Shown here one piece after another: positions 1-6,747 of a stretch of 19,782 nucleotides of DNA. The position numbers were made by a program, and so were the translations under genes. The DNA is from Streptococcaceae bacterium (GTDB lineage Bacteria > Bacillota > Bacilli > Lactobacillales > Streptococcaceae): contig JAISYB010000138.1 in NCBI GenBank assembly GCA_031270215.1, forward strand, positions 1 through 19,782, in the 5' to 3' direction. The notes beneath the pieces were generated by a model. It was not told the DNA's origin. It saw nothing but the letters and a program-made list of their open reading frames with translations, and did not search any database. How positions within the stretch are numbered: the stretch's first letter is position 1; each line of letters opens with the position of its first letter.

Positions 1-1
1 A

Positions 2-862
2 GAAGATGCGCTTCAAGGAAAGTTTTTACATGGACAATTAGAATATTTTAAAGCTTCAGAGCATTATCAAAAGTTACTAGAATCAGAGTCTAAATTTATT
101 TTAAAAAGGCACTCTATTCTACAATCAATTCTAATCTTTTCAAACGCAATTTTTAGAAAGACTATTTTTAAGAATAGTAGTGTTTCAAAATACGAAGAAC
201 TAACAGGTAGTGCAAAAAAATATGCTGATTTTTTATATAAAAATCATGTTTGGATGTATCCATTTGAAGTGAAATCTTATTTTGATTTATCTAACAATGC
301 TAAATCAGTATTTTTTAGGGATTTCTTTGAAAATCCAAAATACTTTAAAGATTTTCAGGCAGAATTGATTGATGATTTAACGCCTTTAAAGCCAATATTG
401 AAGCAAAATGAGTTGTTGTTCAAAAAAATGGCTGAAACACAGTCAGTTTGTATTACTATCAGACGTGGTGATTTTTTAAGTGATAAATATAAATCGGCAC
501 ATTTTTTGACAGATGACGCCTATTTTGTTAAAGGAATTGCAGCAATTAAGGAAGTTGTAGATAATCCAGTCTTTTTTGTTTTTAGTGATGATTTAGAATA
601 TGCAGCAGAATTTACGCAAAAGTTTCTTAAAGACGATGAATTTTTTGTAGAAACACCTGATAATCCAGTTTGGGAAAAGCTGCGTTTGGGAAGTGCCTGC
701 AAGCATTTTATAATTTCAAATTCTACATTTAGTTGGTGGTTACAATTTTTAGGCTCTTATGAAAATAAAAAAGTGGTTGGTCCAAATATTTGGAAACCAA
801 ACACCAAATACGATAATCCATTGATTCAAGATGATTGGATTAAAATAAAAATGGATTCATAA
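2..862 (+). CDS. Glycosyltransferase family 11-like (fucosyltransferase-type), 5' end outside window
   Basis: The reading frame is open from base 2, so the gene begins before the window and 286 residues are visible; the first in-window ATG (254) is internal. The stretch FFENPKYFKDF resembles the GT11 segment that follows the N-terminal nucleotide-binding region. ITIRRGDFLSDKY matches the family's basic HxRRGDY-type motif (here I-R-R-G-D-F), and FVFSDDLEYA and FIISNSTFSWW match the conserved donor-binding blocks near the C-terminus. Family members usually transfer a deoxyhexose such as fucose from a nucleotide sugar to a glycan; the real donor and acceptor cannot be read from sequence. It is presumably a cytoplasmic enzyme of surface-polysaccharide assembly, because the next genes are another glycosyltransferase and an acyltransferase. 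No repeat tract is seen in the visible part. The GT11 assignment is by motif pattern only. Confidence 0.8.
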   Translation, partial: EDALQGKFLHGQLEYFKASEHYQKLLESESKFILKRHSILQSILIFSNAIFRKTIFKNSSVSKYEELTGSAKKYADFLYKNHVWMYPFEVKSYFDLSNNAKSVFFRDFFENPKYFKDFQAELIDDLTPLKPILKQNELLFKKMAETQSVCITIRRGDFLSDKYKSAHFLTDDAYFVKGIAAIKEVVDNPVFFVFSDDLEYAAEFTQKFLKDDEFFVETPDNPVWEKLRLGSACKHFIISNSTFSWWLQFLGSYENKKVVGPNIWKPNTKYDNPLIQDDWIKIKMDS

Positions 863-876
863 ATTGATAAAAAGTA

Positions 877-905
877 TTGACACTCAAATAAAGGAGAATA
901 AACTC
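877..905 (+). promoter_or_regulatory. Leader of the ACGA-switch gene: TTGACA plus ribosome-binding site
   Basis: TTGACA at 877-882 is followed by AAAGGAG (RBS, about 890-895) and the ATG at 906. The same order and spacing occurs before the other two repeat-bearing genes. There is no good -10 box at 17 nt (the hexamer there is AAACTC), so transcription may come from the upstream glycosyltransferase gene, which ends only 43 nt before the ATG. The RBS supports ATG 906 as the true start. Confidence 0.5.
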
Positions 906-2013
906 ATGACGAACGAACGAACGAACGAACGAACGAACGAACGAACGAACGAACGAACGAACGAACGAACGAACGAACGAACGAACGAACGAACGAACGA
1001 ATATATGCTTAGTGCTACCTTACTTTGGTAAATTGCCAAATTATTTTGAACTTTGGTTGTATAGTGCTGGGCAAAATTCAACAATTGATTTTTTATTAAT
1101 TACTGATGCCAGTCTGTCCGCATATCAAGTGCCTGAAAATGTTTTGGTAAAGCAGATGACATTTGCCGAGATGCAAAATTTAGTTCAATCAAAGCTTGGG
1201 TCAGGTGTTTCAATTGAGAAACCTTATAAATTATGCGATTATAAACCCGCTTACGGTGAAGTTTTTGGAAATGATTTGAATGGCTATGATTTTTGGGGCT
1301 GGGTTGATCCAGATATGATTTTTGGTGATTTGAGGAAATTTTTAACAGAGGAATTACTCGCTCAATTTGACAAAATAAAAAAATATGGTCATTTGGTTTT
1401 AATCAGGAACGAGAAGCAATTCAATGAATTTTATCGTCAATCTGAGCTTGCTAAAGATCATCCAGGTGTTACTTGCCAAGACGCTTTTTACACAAAAGCA
1501 AATGTTCATTTCGATGAAAGCTATTTTATGAACGTTTTGTGGGATGAAGTAATGCCACGAACATATTATAAAGAAGGCATTGAATTTGCAGATATTGAAC
1601 CAAATCAATTTGAACTGATAGCGACCGACCATTTTGGTAAAGGGGTCGAAGGGGTATACCATTTTGTTAACGGTCGGCTCTATCGAGTCTTTAAAGGTGG
1701 TGTGGTGGAAGTTGCTTGTATTCATTTATTAAAAAGAACGATGCGAGTGATGCCAGAAATTAATTTGAATAATTTTTGGATTACTGGGGCAAGCTTTATT
1801 AGTTCGGATGATGCAAATTTTTCTGAAAATTATTTACCTTCCAAAGAGGAATTAGCGATATTTGACGAACGAAAAAAAATCAATATTAAGAGACATAAAA
1901 AAAATCGTTATAACCTGACTAAATTAATTATAAAAATGAAAAAAATTTATCGGGAAAAACGAAGTCACAGAAAAGAGCTAAACGGCACGCATGAGGGGTA
2001 TAAAAAAATTTAA
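906..2013 (+). CDS. Phase-variable DUF6625-type glycosyltransferase, OFF as written
   Basis: The enzyme part begins NICLVLPYFGKLPNYF, the usual N-terminus of DUF6625 polysaccharide-biosynthesis glycosyltransferases, and contains DFWGWVDPDMIFGDL with a D-P-D motif typical of metal-dependent sugar-nucleotide binding. This frame reads back through the ACGA tract and hits TGA at 907-909, so it has no proper start. The ATG at 906, which has a good RBS, is in another frame and makes only about 40 residues. One repeat fewer (22 units) would join them into a 367-residue protein with a Thr-Asn-Glu-Arg N-terminal tail. A GTG at 1012 could start a form lacking the first beta strand, but it has no convincing RBS. 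The C-terminus (last ~50 residues) is strongly basic. The role is probably a sugar transfer in a surface glycan, next to a GT11-like enzyme; substrate unknown. Confidence 0.85.
909..1000 (+). repeat. Tetranucleotide tract (ACGA)x23 directly after the start codon
   Basis: Twenty-three perfect ACGA units follow the ATG at 906-908, with one further matching base at 1001. The unit contains no stop in any + strand frame and reads as the cyclic tetrapeptide Thr-Asn-Glu-Arg whichever frame is used. Because 4 is not a multiple of 3, each gained or lost unit shifts the downstream frame. With 23 units the ATG frame ends at TAA 1029-1031; with 24 it would end at a TAG right after the tract; with 22 or 25 it enters the glycosyltransferase. 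The tract is free of interruptions, as expected for an actively slipping repeat. Confidence 0.97.
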
Positions 2014-2094
2014 TAACGATGAAGGATTAAGGTGTTTTGCTGATTGGTATAAAGCATTTTATCAAATTTAAAATTAAAATAATATAGAAATGGT

Positions 2095-2121
2095 TTGACA
2101 AAATAATGGGGGATTTTGATA
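2095..2121 (+). promoter_or_regulatory. Leader of the first AGAGC-switch gene: TTGACA plus ribosome-binding site
   Basis: TTGACA (2095-2100), then GGGGGA (2108-2113) as RBS, then ATG 2122. A GATAAT at 2118-2123 lies exactly 17 nt after TTGACA and would make a good promoter, but its predicted start point falls inside the repeat, downstream of the ATG. Such a transcript could not use this ATG, so the element is either not a promoter or drives a different product. Its layout matches the other two repeat genes. Confidence 0.5.
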
Positions 2122-3094
2122 ATGACGCAGAGCAGAGCAGAGCAGAGCAGAGCAGAGCAGAGCAGAGCGAGGGGTAGTTGATTTAACAAAGTATATTTTG
2201 GCATTACTGGTCGTTGCGATTCATGTGGGAAGAGTACCCATCTATGCACCTTTAGGGCGCTTGGCAGCACCAACATTTTGGCTGTATTCCGCTTACTTCT
2301 TCTTTCAACATCAGTCAAACATTAAGAATTTTTGTCTGCGGATTTTTAAGCTTTGGTTTGCCTGGAATTTGCTCTATTTACCTTTAACGATTCGGCAGGA
2401 TTGGCATTACGTTAAATCAGGAGGAAAATTTTTAACTTTGTTCCTTAAAATTTTATTGCAAGGATTTGGGGTGGCGTTTTTTCCAGGCTGGTACTTACTT
2501 GCCACGATTTATGGACTGATTTTTATTGTCATTGCTCTGCGCTATGTTAATCTTAAGACGATTATTGCCCTAGGAATTGTTATCGAAGTCAGTTTTTCGG
2601 TGATTGAGCTTATCAAGCGCCATGATTTTACCTTGACGGACAGCTTTTTACGAGCGATTTTATTTCTTGCGCTCGGTGCTTATTTTGCCTCTGGCAATCA
2701 TTTGGCAGCAGCAAAACAATCATGGAAAATCAATCTTTTTAGCATAACTCTTCTTTGTCTAATACTCACTCAGCATTTTATCCTTAACACCAATACAGTT
2801 TATGGCTTGGCTGCAATTGGCTCGGTGCTATTGTTGGTGTTAACTCTACCGCTAAAGCTCAAGCTCAAACACAGCTACGCACTGCGTGATTTATCCGTCT
2901 TTATTTATTGTTCACACATTCTTTGGTTAAGCGTTTTTCGATATTTTTTGAAGATTTATCATCTAAATCTGATGAATGGCAGGACAAGGCTATTATCCTA
3001 CTTCATTATTATTACAAGTTTAAGCCTGATTGGCTTAATCATCATCAAGCTTAAAGTCTATCGACCATTTAAATGGCTCAATGTATTTTTCTAA
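2122..3094 (+). CDS. Phase-variable acyltransferase-3 family membrane protein, OFF as written
   Basis: The conserved N-terminus (VVDLTKYILALLVVAIH, with the His of transmembrane segment 1) lies immediately after the AGAGC tract in a frame that has no ATG and meets TGA 2123-2125 upstream. ATG 2122 is in a different frame and yields 19 residues. Nine repeat units would give a 325-residue protein. Downstream are roughly nine to ten hydrophobic segments and GRLAAPTFWLYSAYFFF, a divergent form of the family's R-x-A-x-P-x-F-x-x-x-S-G-Y-F block with Ala in place of Gly. Members move acetyl or other acyl groups across the membrane onto cell-surface sugars. A TTG at 2198 opens an in-frame ORF but would start inside the first membrane segment and has no RBS. 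It lies downstream of two glycosyltransferases, so decoration of the same glycan is likely. Confidence 0.85.
2127..2168 (+). repeat. Pentanucleotide tract (AGAGC)x8 two codons after the start
   Basis: Eight perfect AGAGC units (2129-2168) preceded by a matching GC. The unit has no stop in any + strand frame and always reads Arg-Ala-Glu-Gln-Ser in rotation. With 8 units the ATG frame ends at TGA 2179-2181; with 7 it would end at TAG (GAG GGG TAG) just after the tract; with 6 or 9 it reads into the acyltransferase. The same unit occurs 20 times in the gene at 17168. Confidence 0.96.
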
Positions 3095-3103
3095 AATAAA
3101 ACA

Positions 3104-3129
3104 AGAGGTTGGATAATTATCCAGCCTCT
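3104..3129 (-). terminator. Hairpin between convergent acyltransferase and adcB
   Basis: A nearly perfect inverted repeat, AGAGG-T-TGGATAATTATCCA-G-CCTCT, with one G-U pair. Read on the - strand it is followed by TGTTTTATTTTAG, a U-rich run, so it is best as the terminator of the ispE-adcC-adcB operon. On the + strand the following bases are not U-rich, although the hairpin may still help end the acyltransferase transcript. Confidence 0.75.
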
Positions 3130-3176
3130 AAATGTATTGAGTCAGCCAATTGATTATCTGACGGTTAATTTTTGGA

Positions 3177-3233
3177 AAGTCGGACATTACGACTTGTACG
3201 TAATCTGTTTATAATGGCTTCGAGTCGGACATT
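3177..3233. repeat. Two copies of AGTCGGACATT around a CGACT, competing hairpins
   Basis: The 11-bp sequence AGTCGGACATT occurs at 3178-3188 and 3223-3233. Between them CGACT (3190-3194) can pair with either copy: AAGTCG/CGACTT makes a 6-bp stem with the first, and AGTCG of the second can also pair. ATTACG/CGTAAT (3186-3191 and 3199-3204) is a third, overlapping stem. On the - strand this would lie in the 3' untranslated part of adcB. No known motif is recognised. Confidence 0.4.
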
Positions 3234-3255
3234 CCCCCACATTGCTTCAGAGCAT

Positions 3256-4104
3256 TTACACACTCTTTTCTCCCATGCCTCTTTTCTGCTGTTTTTTCAG
3301 CAATGTCCATGCTTTTTTAAATATGCTGACAACAAGGAAGATGAGAATGAAAATCAAAGTAATACTTGCGCCAGACGGTGTTTCCAAGTAGTAGGAGGAG
3401 AATAAGCCGCTCATCATTCCAACAAGACCGATTGCAATCCCGAAGATAATTACGCTCGTAAAGCCCTTGCCAAGTCGCATAGCAATGATTGCCGGCAAGA
3501 CCATAATTGCACTGACAAGTAGTGCGCCTGCAATCGGAATCATAATCGCAATCGCCACACCGGTAATGATATTGAAAATGATTGAGATTAAGGTAGTCGG
3601 TAAACCGTCAACAAAAGCAGTACTTTCATCAAAGGTTAGAACATACATTGGGCGTCTAAAGAAAAAGAATAATGCGTAGATTAAGATTAGTAAGCCAAAT
3701 AAAACATAGACCTGTGACCAAGTAATCGTTACAATCGTTCCGAATAAATACTGCTGGATACTAGTTGAGCTAGTTCCTTGGCTCAAATTCATTAAGACAA
3801 GTGCTGAAGCAAGACCGCCGCTCATCAGAATTGCAGTCGATACCTCAGAGTAGGTTTTATAAACAGTTCGGAGATATTCTAGGACAACTGCCGCAATGAT
3901 GACAATCACAATCGTTGTAATCGTTGGATTAAGACCCAGAAATAGCCCTAAAGCAACACCTAATAGTGAAACATGCGAAAGGGTGTCGCTCATCAAGCTC
4001 TGCCGCCGAAGGATTAAAAAGACACCTAAAAGCGGTGCAAAGAGCGAAATTGCAAATGAAGACAAAAAAGCACGAATCATAAACTCATAATGAAAAATGG
4101 ACAT
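3256..4104 (-). CDS. adcB: Zinc ABC transporter permease (AdcB/ZnuB type)
   Basis: A polytopic membrane protein of 282 residues with about eight hydrophobic segments and the ABC-3 permease pattern, including LRRQSLMSDTLSHVSLLGVALG near the N-terminus, in shortened form RRQSLMSDTLSH, and a C-terminal half with PIAGALLVSAIMVLPAI. It forms the membrane channel for metal uptake with AdcC. ATG at 4104 is preferred because GGAGG sits 6 nt upstream; the GTG one codon earlier is too close to it. The gene overlaps the end of adcC by 20 nt, suggesting translational coupling. Zinc rather than manganese is inferred from family resemblance and ispE linkage, not from residues that prove it. Confidence 0.9.
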   Translation of the reverse strand: MSIFHYEFMIRAFLSSFAISLFAPLLGVFLILRRQSLMSDTLSHVSLLGVALGLFLGLNPTITTIVIVIIAAVVLEYLRTVYKTYSEVSTAILMSGGLASALVLMNLSQGTSSTSIQQYLFGTIVTITWSQVYVLFGLLILIYALFFFFRRPMYVLTFDESTAFVDGLPTTLISIIFNIITGVAIAIMIPIAGALLVSAIMVLPAIIAMRLGKGFTSVIIFGIAIGLVGMMSGLFSSYYLETPSGASITLIFILIFLVVSIFKKAWTLLKKQQKRGMGEKSV

Positions 4105-4795
4105 CACTAGCCTCCTCGGTATGCACTTGGAAACAGCGCCAAGGCGTATTTTGTTTTCTGACCAAGTGAATGTGTCGGTCGAAATAATTATCTAAATCCT
4201 TGTGATCGTGGGTAATCATCAAGACAGCTTTATCATGTGCGTGTGCGTTGTGCTGCATTAATTCGTAAAATTCCAGCCGGCTCTTCTCGTCCATGCCTGT
4301 TGTCGGCTCGTCTAGGATAAATAAATCTGGGTCGGAAACAAACATTCTAGCAAGAGAAATCCGTTGTTTTTGCCCACCAGAGAGTTCACCGATTCGTTTG
4401 TTTCGCATTTCCCACATACCAACAGCACGCAATGCTTTCTCAACATGATCAAGGTCGTGTTGAGTTAGCGGCTTGAACCAATGCCCACGAGGATAGCGTC
4501 CGCTTTTGACAAGCTCTAAGACAGTGCTCGGAAATCCTGCATTAAAAGAAGCAATCTGCTGAGGAATATAGCCAATACGTAGCGGAAGTCCTGCGTGATT
4601 GTTCTTTGATAGTTTAACGCTACCAGTTTCAGGCTTTAATAAACCAAGCGTTGCTTTGATTAGGGTTGATTTGGCGGCACCATTCTCTCCGGTTAGGATA
4701 ACGAATTCACCATTATCAACATGATAGCTAATGTCTTCTAAAATAGGTTCGTCATCGTAGTAAAAGCTAAGATGTTTAACATCAATATAGCGCAT
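4085..4795 (-). CDS. adcC: Zinc ABC transporter ATP-binding protein (AdcC/ZnuC type)
   Basis: A 236-residue ABC ATPase with Walker A GENGAAKST (36-44; the Ala-Ala variant is common in this subfamily), signature LSGGQ (138-142), Walker B LFILDEP (158-164) and switch His in MITHD (196). It powers AdcB. The start ATG has AAGGAG a few bases upstream and lies 16 nt after ispE. In streptococci a MarR-type regulator gene adcR normally precedes adcC, but here there is no room for one between ispE and adcC. No solute-binding protein gene is present either; it may be elsewhere. Confidence 0.92.
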   Translation of the reverse strand: MRYIDVKHLSFYYDDEPILEDISYHVDNGEFVILTGENGAAKSTLIKATLGLLKPETGSVKLSKNNHAGLPLRIGYIPQQIASFNAGFPSTVLELVKSGRYPRGHWFKPLTQHDLDHVEKALRAVGMWEMRNKRIGELSGGQKQRISLARMFVSDPDLFILDEPTTGMDEKSRLEFYELMQHNAHAHDKAVLMITHDHKDLDNYFDRHIHLVRKQNTPWRCFQVHTEEASDVHFSL

Positions 4796-4811
4796 AACAC
4801 TCTCCTTGTTT

Positions 4812-5660
4812 TTACAAAGTTCTAACTAAATAGACCTCATTGCAGAATCCTTTGATACTATTAAAGACCCTTTTTGCTCGGCTTTCTTTTCTGCAAATGG
4901 CAAATACGCTGGGTCCACTACCACTCATCAGGACGCCATCTGCACCGTAGTTAATCAGCTTGGTCTTGATTTTATCAACAATCGGATATTGTCTAGCTGT
5001 GATAGCTTCAAGTGAATTGCCGAGTAGCACGGGGATTTCACTTAGTTTTTGCTCAATAATGACCTGTCTAAGTCCTTGGACGTCTGGATGGTTAATTGCT
5101 GCTAGATTGACCTGTTTAAAGATACTAGGTGTAGAAACGCTAATCTGTGGCTTGACCAAAATCACCCAAAATCCTTGAAATTTCGGTAATAGCTCAACAT
5201 TCTCACCACGTCCAGTGACAAATGCAGTCTGCGAGTAGATACAATAAGGCACGTCACTACCGAGAGATTCGCCGATTTCAGCGAGTTCTTCTAAGGATAG
5301 ATTGAGCTGCCAGAGCTTATTTAAGCCACGAAGTGTTGCCGCACAGTCGCTAGAGCCACCAGCAAGACCTGCAGCAACCGGAATAATTTTATCCAGATAA
5401 ATCCTAACGCCTTGATTAAGCGCAAATTTCTTTTTCATCAGATGTGCTGCCTGATAGATGAGATTTTTGCGATCGGTTGGCAGATATGGCACATTTGAAG
5501 TAATTGTGATTTTGTTATCATTGGTTGAACTAAAGGTTAAGGTGTCAGTAAGATCAATGCTCGTCATAATCATTTCAAGGTCATGAAACCCGTCAGGACG
5601 CTTGCCGATTACATTTAAACCGAGATTAATTTTAGCAGCTGCTTTTTCGATTATTTCCAT
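4812..5660 (-). CDS. ispE: 4-diphosphocytidyl-2-C-methyl-D-erythritol kinase homologue (IspE, GHMP kinase)
   Basis: A 282-residue GHMP kinase with N-terminal Lys in EKAAAKINLGLNV, the glycine/serine ATP loop PVAAGLAGGSSD (about 94-105) and the catalytic-type Asp in SLGSDVPY. A longer upstream frame exists, but ATG 5660 has AGGAG 5 nt before it and matches the family N-terminus. In the MEP pathway this enzyme phosphorylates CDP-methylerythritol. Streptococci and lactococci generally make isoprenoids through mevalonate, where IspE is an orphan of uncertain role, so the substrate here is open. It heads the operon with adcC and adcB. Confidence 0.92.
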   Translation of the reverse strand: MEIIEKAAAKINLGLNVIGKRPDGFHDLEMIMTSIDLTDTLTFSSTNDNKITITSNVPYLPTDRKNLIYQAAHLMKKKFALNQGVRIYLDKIIPVAAGLAGGSSDCAATLRGLNKLWQLNLSLEELAEIGESLGSDVPYCIYSQTAFVTGRGENVELLPKFQGFWVILVKPQISVSTPSIFKQVNLAAINHPDVQGLRQVIIEQKLSEIPVLLGNSLEAITARQYPIVDKIKTKLINYGADGVLMSGSGPSVFAICRKESRAKRVFNSIKGFCNEVYLVRTL

Positions 5661-5685
5661 AAATTCTCCTCTTTTCATTGTTTCT

Positions 5686-5694
5686 ACTATAACA
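5686..5694 (-). promoter_or_regulatory. Extended -10 promoter for ispE-adcC-adcB
   Basis: On the - strand TGT-TATAGT is an extended -10 element (TGnTATAAT type) about 25 nt upstream of the ispE ATG. No clear -35 is seen at 17 nt (TTTTTT), which an extended -10 can tolerate. No AdcR/ZitR-type zinc operator (TTAAC-NN-GTTAA-like) is visible nearby. Confidence 0.5.
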
Positions 5695-5898
5695 AAAAAC
5701 GGGCGATTAAAAAAGAAGGATTGAATAATTAGCTCTAGATTACTGCTTACCATTCAGCTTTTTGACAAAGGCTGCTGTTTTTGTGGCTGTCTGTAAAATA
5801 AATAAAAGTATCAGCAGAAATAAAATCTTGGAATATTGGAAATATTTAAGGATTTGGCACGACGTAAGAGAACAAGTGCAAACCTTTCGTTTATAGCG

Positions 5899-5904
5899 TA
5901 TAAT
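5899..5904 (+). promoter_or_regulatory. -10 box of purR promoter
   Basis: A perfect TATAAT lies 22 nt upstream of the purR ATG, with the RBS AAGGAGAGG between. The -35 region is weak (GTGCAA-like at 17 nt). I found no convincing PurBox pair in the 265-nt ispE/purR divergent gap. Confidence 0.5.
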
Positions 5905-5925
5905 AAACATAAGGAGAGGTTGACA

Positions 5926-6747
5926 ATGAAAATAAAACGTAGTGAACGTATGATTGACATGACTTATTACTTGATTAATCACCCGCATGAGATGATTTCA
6001 CTTGCTTTTTTTGCAGAAAAATACCATTCGGCAAAATCAAGCATGTCAGAGGATTTAGGCATAATCAAAAAGCGCTTTGATGAAGAAGGAATTGGTGATT
6101 TGCAGACGATTCCAGGGGCTGCTGGTGGCGTGAAATTTGTACCTCAGTTAAAGGATGGCGACGCATTAAGAAAGATTAAACGAATCGCAGAAATGCTTTC
6201 CGAGAGTAATCGTTTATTACCGGGAGGGTATGTCTATTTATCTGATTTATTAGGACATCCATATGTTTTAAAAGCAATCGGGCAAATCATTGCTTCAAGA
6301 TATGCGGATAAAGAGATTGATGCTGTTATGACGATTGCTACTAAAGGTGTACCAATCGCCCAGTCTGTTGCTTATTATCTAAATGTACCCTTCGTGATTG
6401 TTCGGCGTGATTCAAAGATTACAGAAGGACCGACTGTCTCAGTCAATTACGTTTCAGGTTCAAGTGCTAGAATTGAAAAAATGGTGCTCTCTAAGCGCAG
6501 CTTAAGGCGTGGTAGTCGTGTTTTAGTCGTCGATGATTTTATGAAGGGTGGCGGCACTCTCAATGGAATGAAGACGCTAATCGAAGAATTTGAAGCTGAG
6601 TTAGTTGGCGTTACCGTCTTTGCTGAGGGCAAGTTTAATGGTGAAAGACAAATTACCGACTATGATTCGTTATTATACGTCAGTGATGTTGATTTAAAGA
6701 CCAAGACGATTACGGTCGTTCCAGGGAATTTGTTCAATGAAAGCTGA
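5926..6747 (+). CDS. purR: Purine operon regulator PurR (Gram-positive, phosphoribosyltransferase fold)
   Basis: A 273-residue protein: N-terminal winged-helix DNA-binding domain (about 1-75, starting MKIKRSERMIDMTYYLINHP) followed by a type-I phosphoribosyltransferase fold with the PRPP loop VLVVDDFMKGGGT (199-211). In this family PRPP binding modulates DNA binding at PurBox sites; it acts as repressor in Bacillus and as activator in Lactococcus. ATG 5926 is chosen over the longer frame from 5836 because it has AAGGAGAGG at proper spacing and matches the family start. It is divergent from ispE and overlaps the next gene by 11 nt. Confidence 0.95.
   Translation: MKIKRSERMIDMTYYLINHPHEMISLAFFAEKYHSAKSSMSEDLGIIKKRFDEEGIGDLQTIPGAAGGVKFVPQLKDGDALRKIKRIAEMLSESNRLLPGGYVYLSDLLGHPYVLKAIGQIIASRYADKEIDAVMTIATKGVPIAQSVAYYLNVPFVIVRRDSKITEGPTVSVNYVSGSSARIEKMVLSKRSLRRGSRVLVVDDFMKGGGTLNGMKTLIEEFEAELVGVTVFAEGKFNGERQITDYDSLLYVSDVDLKTKTITVVPGNLFNES

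Noticed and set aside
909..1000. CRISPR array or protein-binding iterons
   Set aside because: Units are 4 nt with no spacers; period and position at codon 2 fit slippage tracts.
884..1084. Minus-strand ORF of repeated Ser-Phe-Val-Arg
   Set aside because: It is the antisense reading of the ACGA tract, which lacks stops by composition. It has no RBS and no recognisable ends.
1012..2013. GTG at 1012 as a normal start of the glycosyltransferase
   Set aside because: It would drop the conserved Asn-Ile-Cys-Leu-beta-strand residues and has no RBS at the right distance; ATG 906 has one, and the tract explains the frame.
2095..2123. TTGACA-17-GATAAT as the promoter of the first acyltransferase
   Set aside because: The predicted transcription start would be downstream of the ATG, so it cannot express the ATG-initiated protein.
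2010..2318. Minus-strand ORF with repeated Ala-Leu-Leu-Cys-Ser
   Set aside because: It is the antisense of the AGAGC tract plus acyltransferase sequence, with no family resemblance.
2198..3094. TTG 2198 as the acyltransferase start
   Set aside because: It starts inside the first membrane segment after the conserved Val-Val-Asp-Leu, and lacks an RBS.
5740..5988. Small - strand hydrophobic protein between ispE and purR
   Set aside because: The hydrophobic C-terminal part has no start codon or RBS near it, and the N-terminal part is antisense to purR and its promoter.
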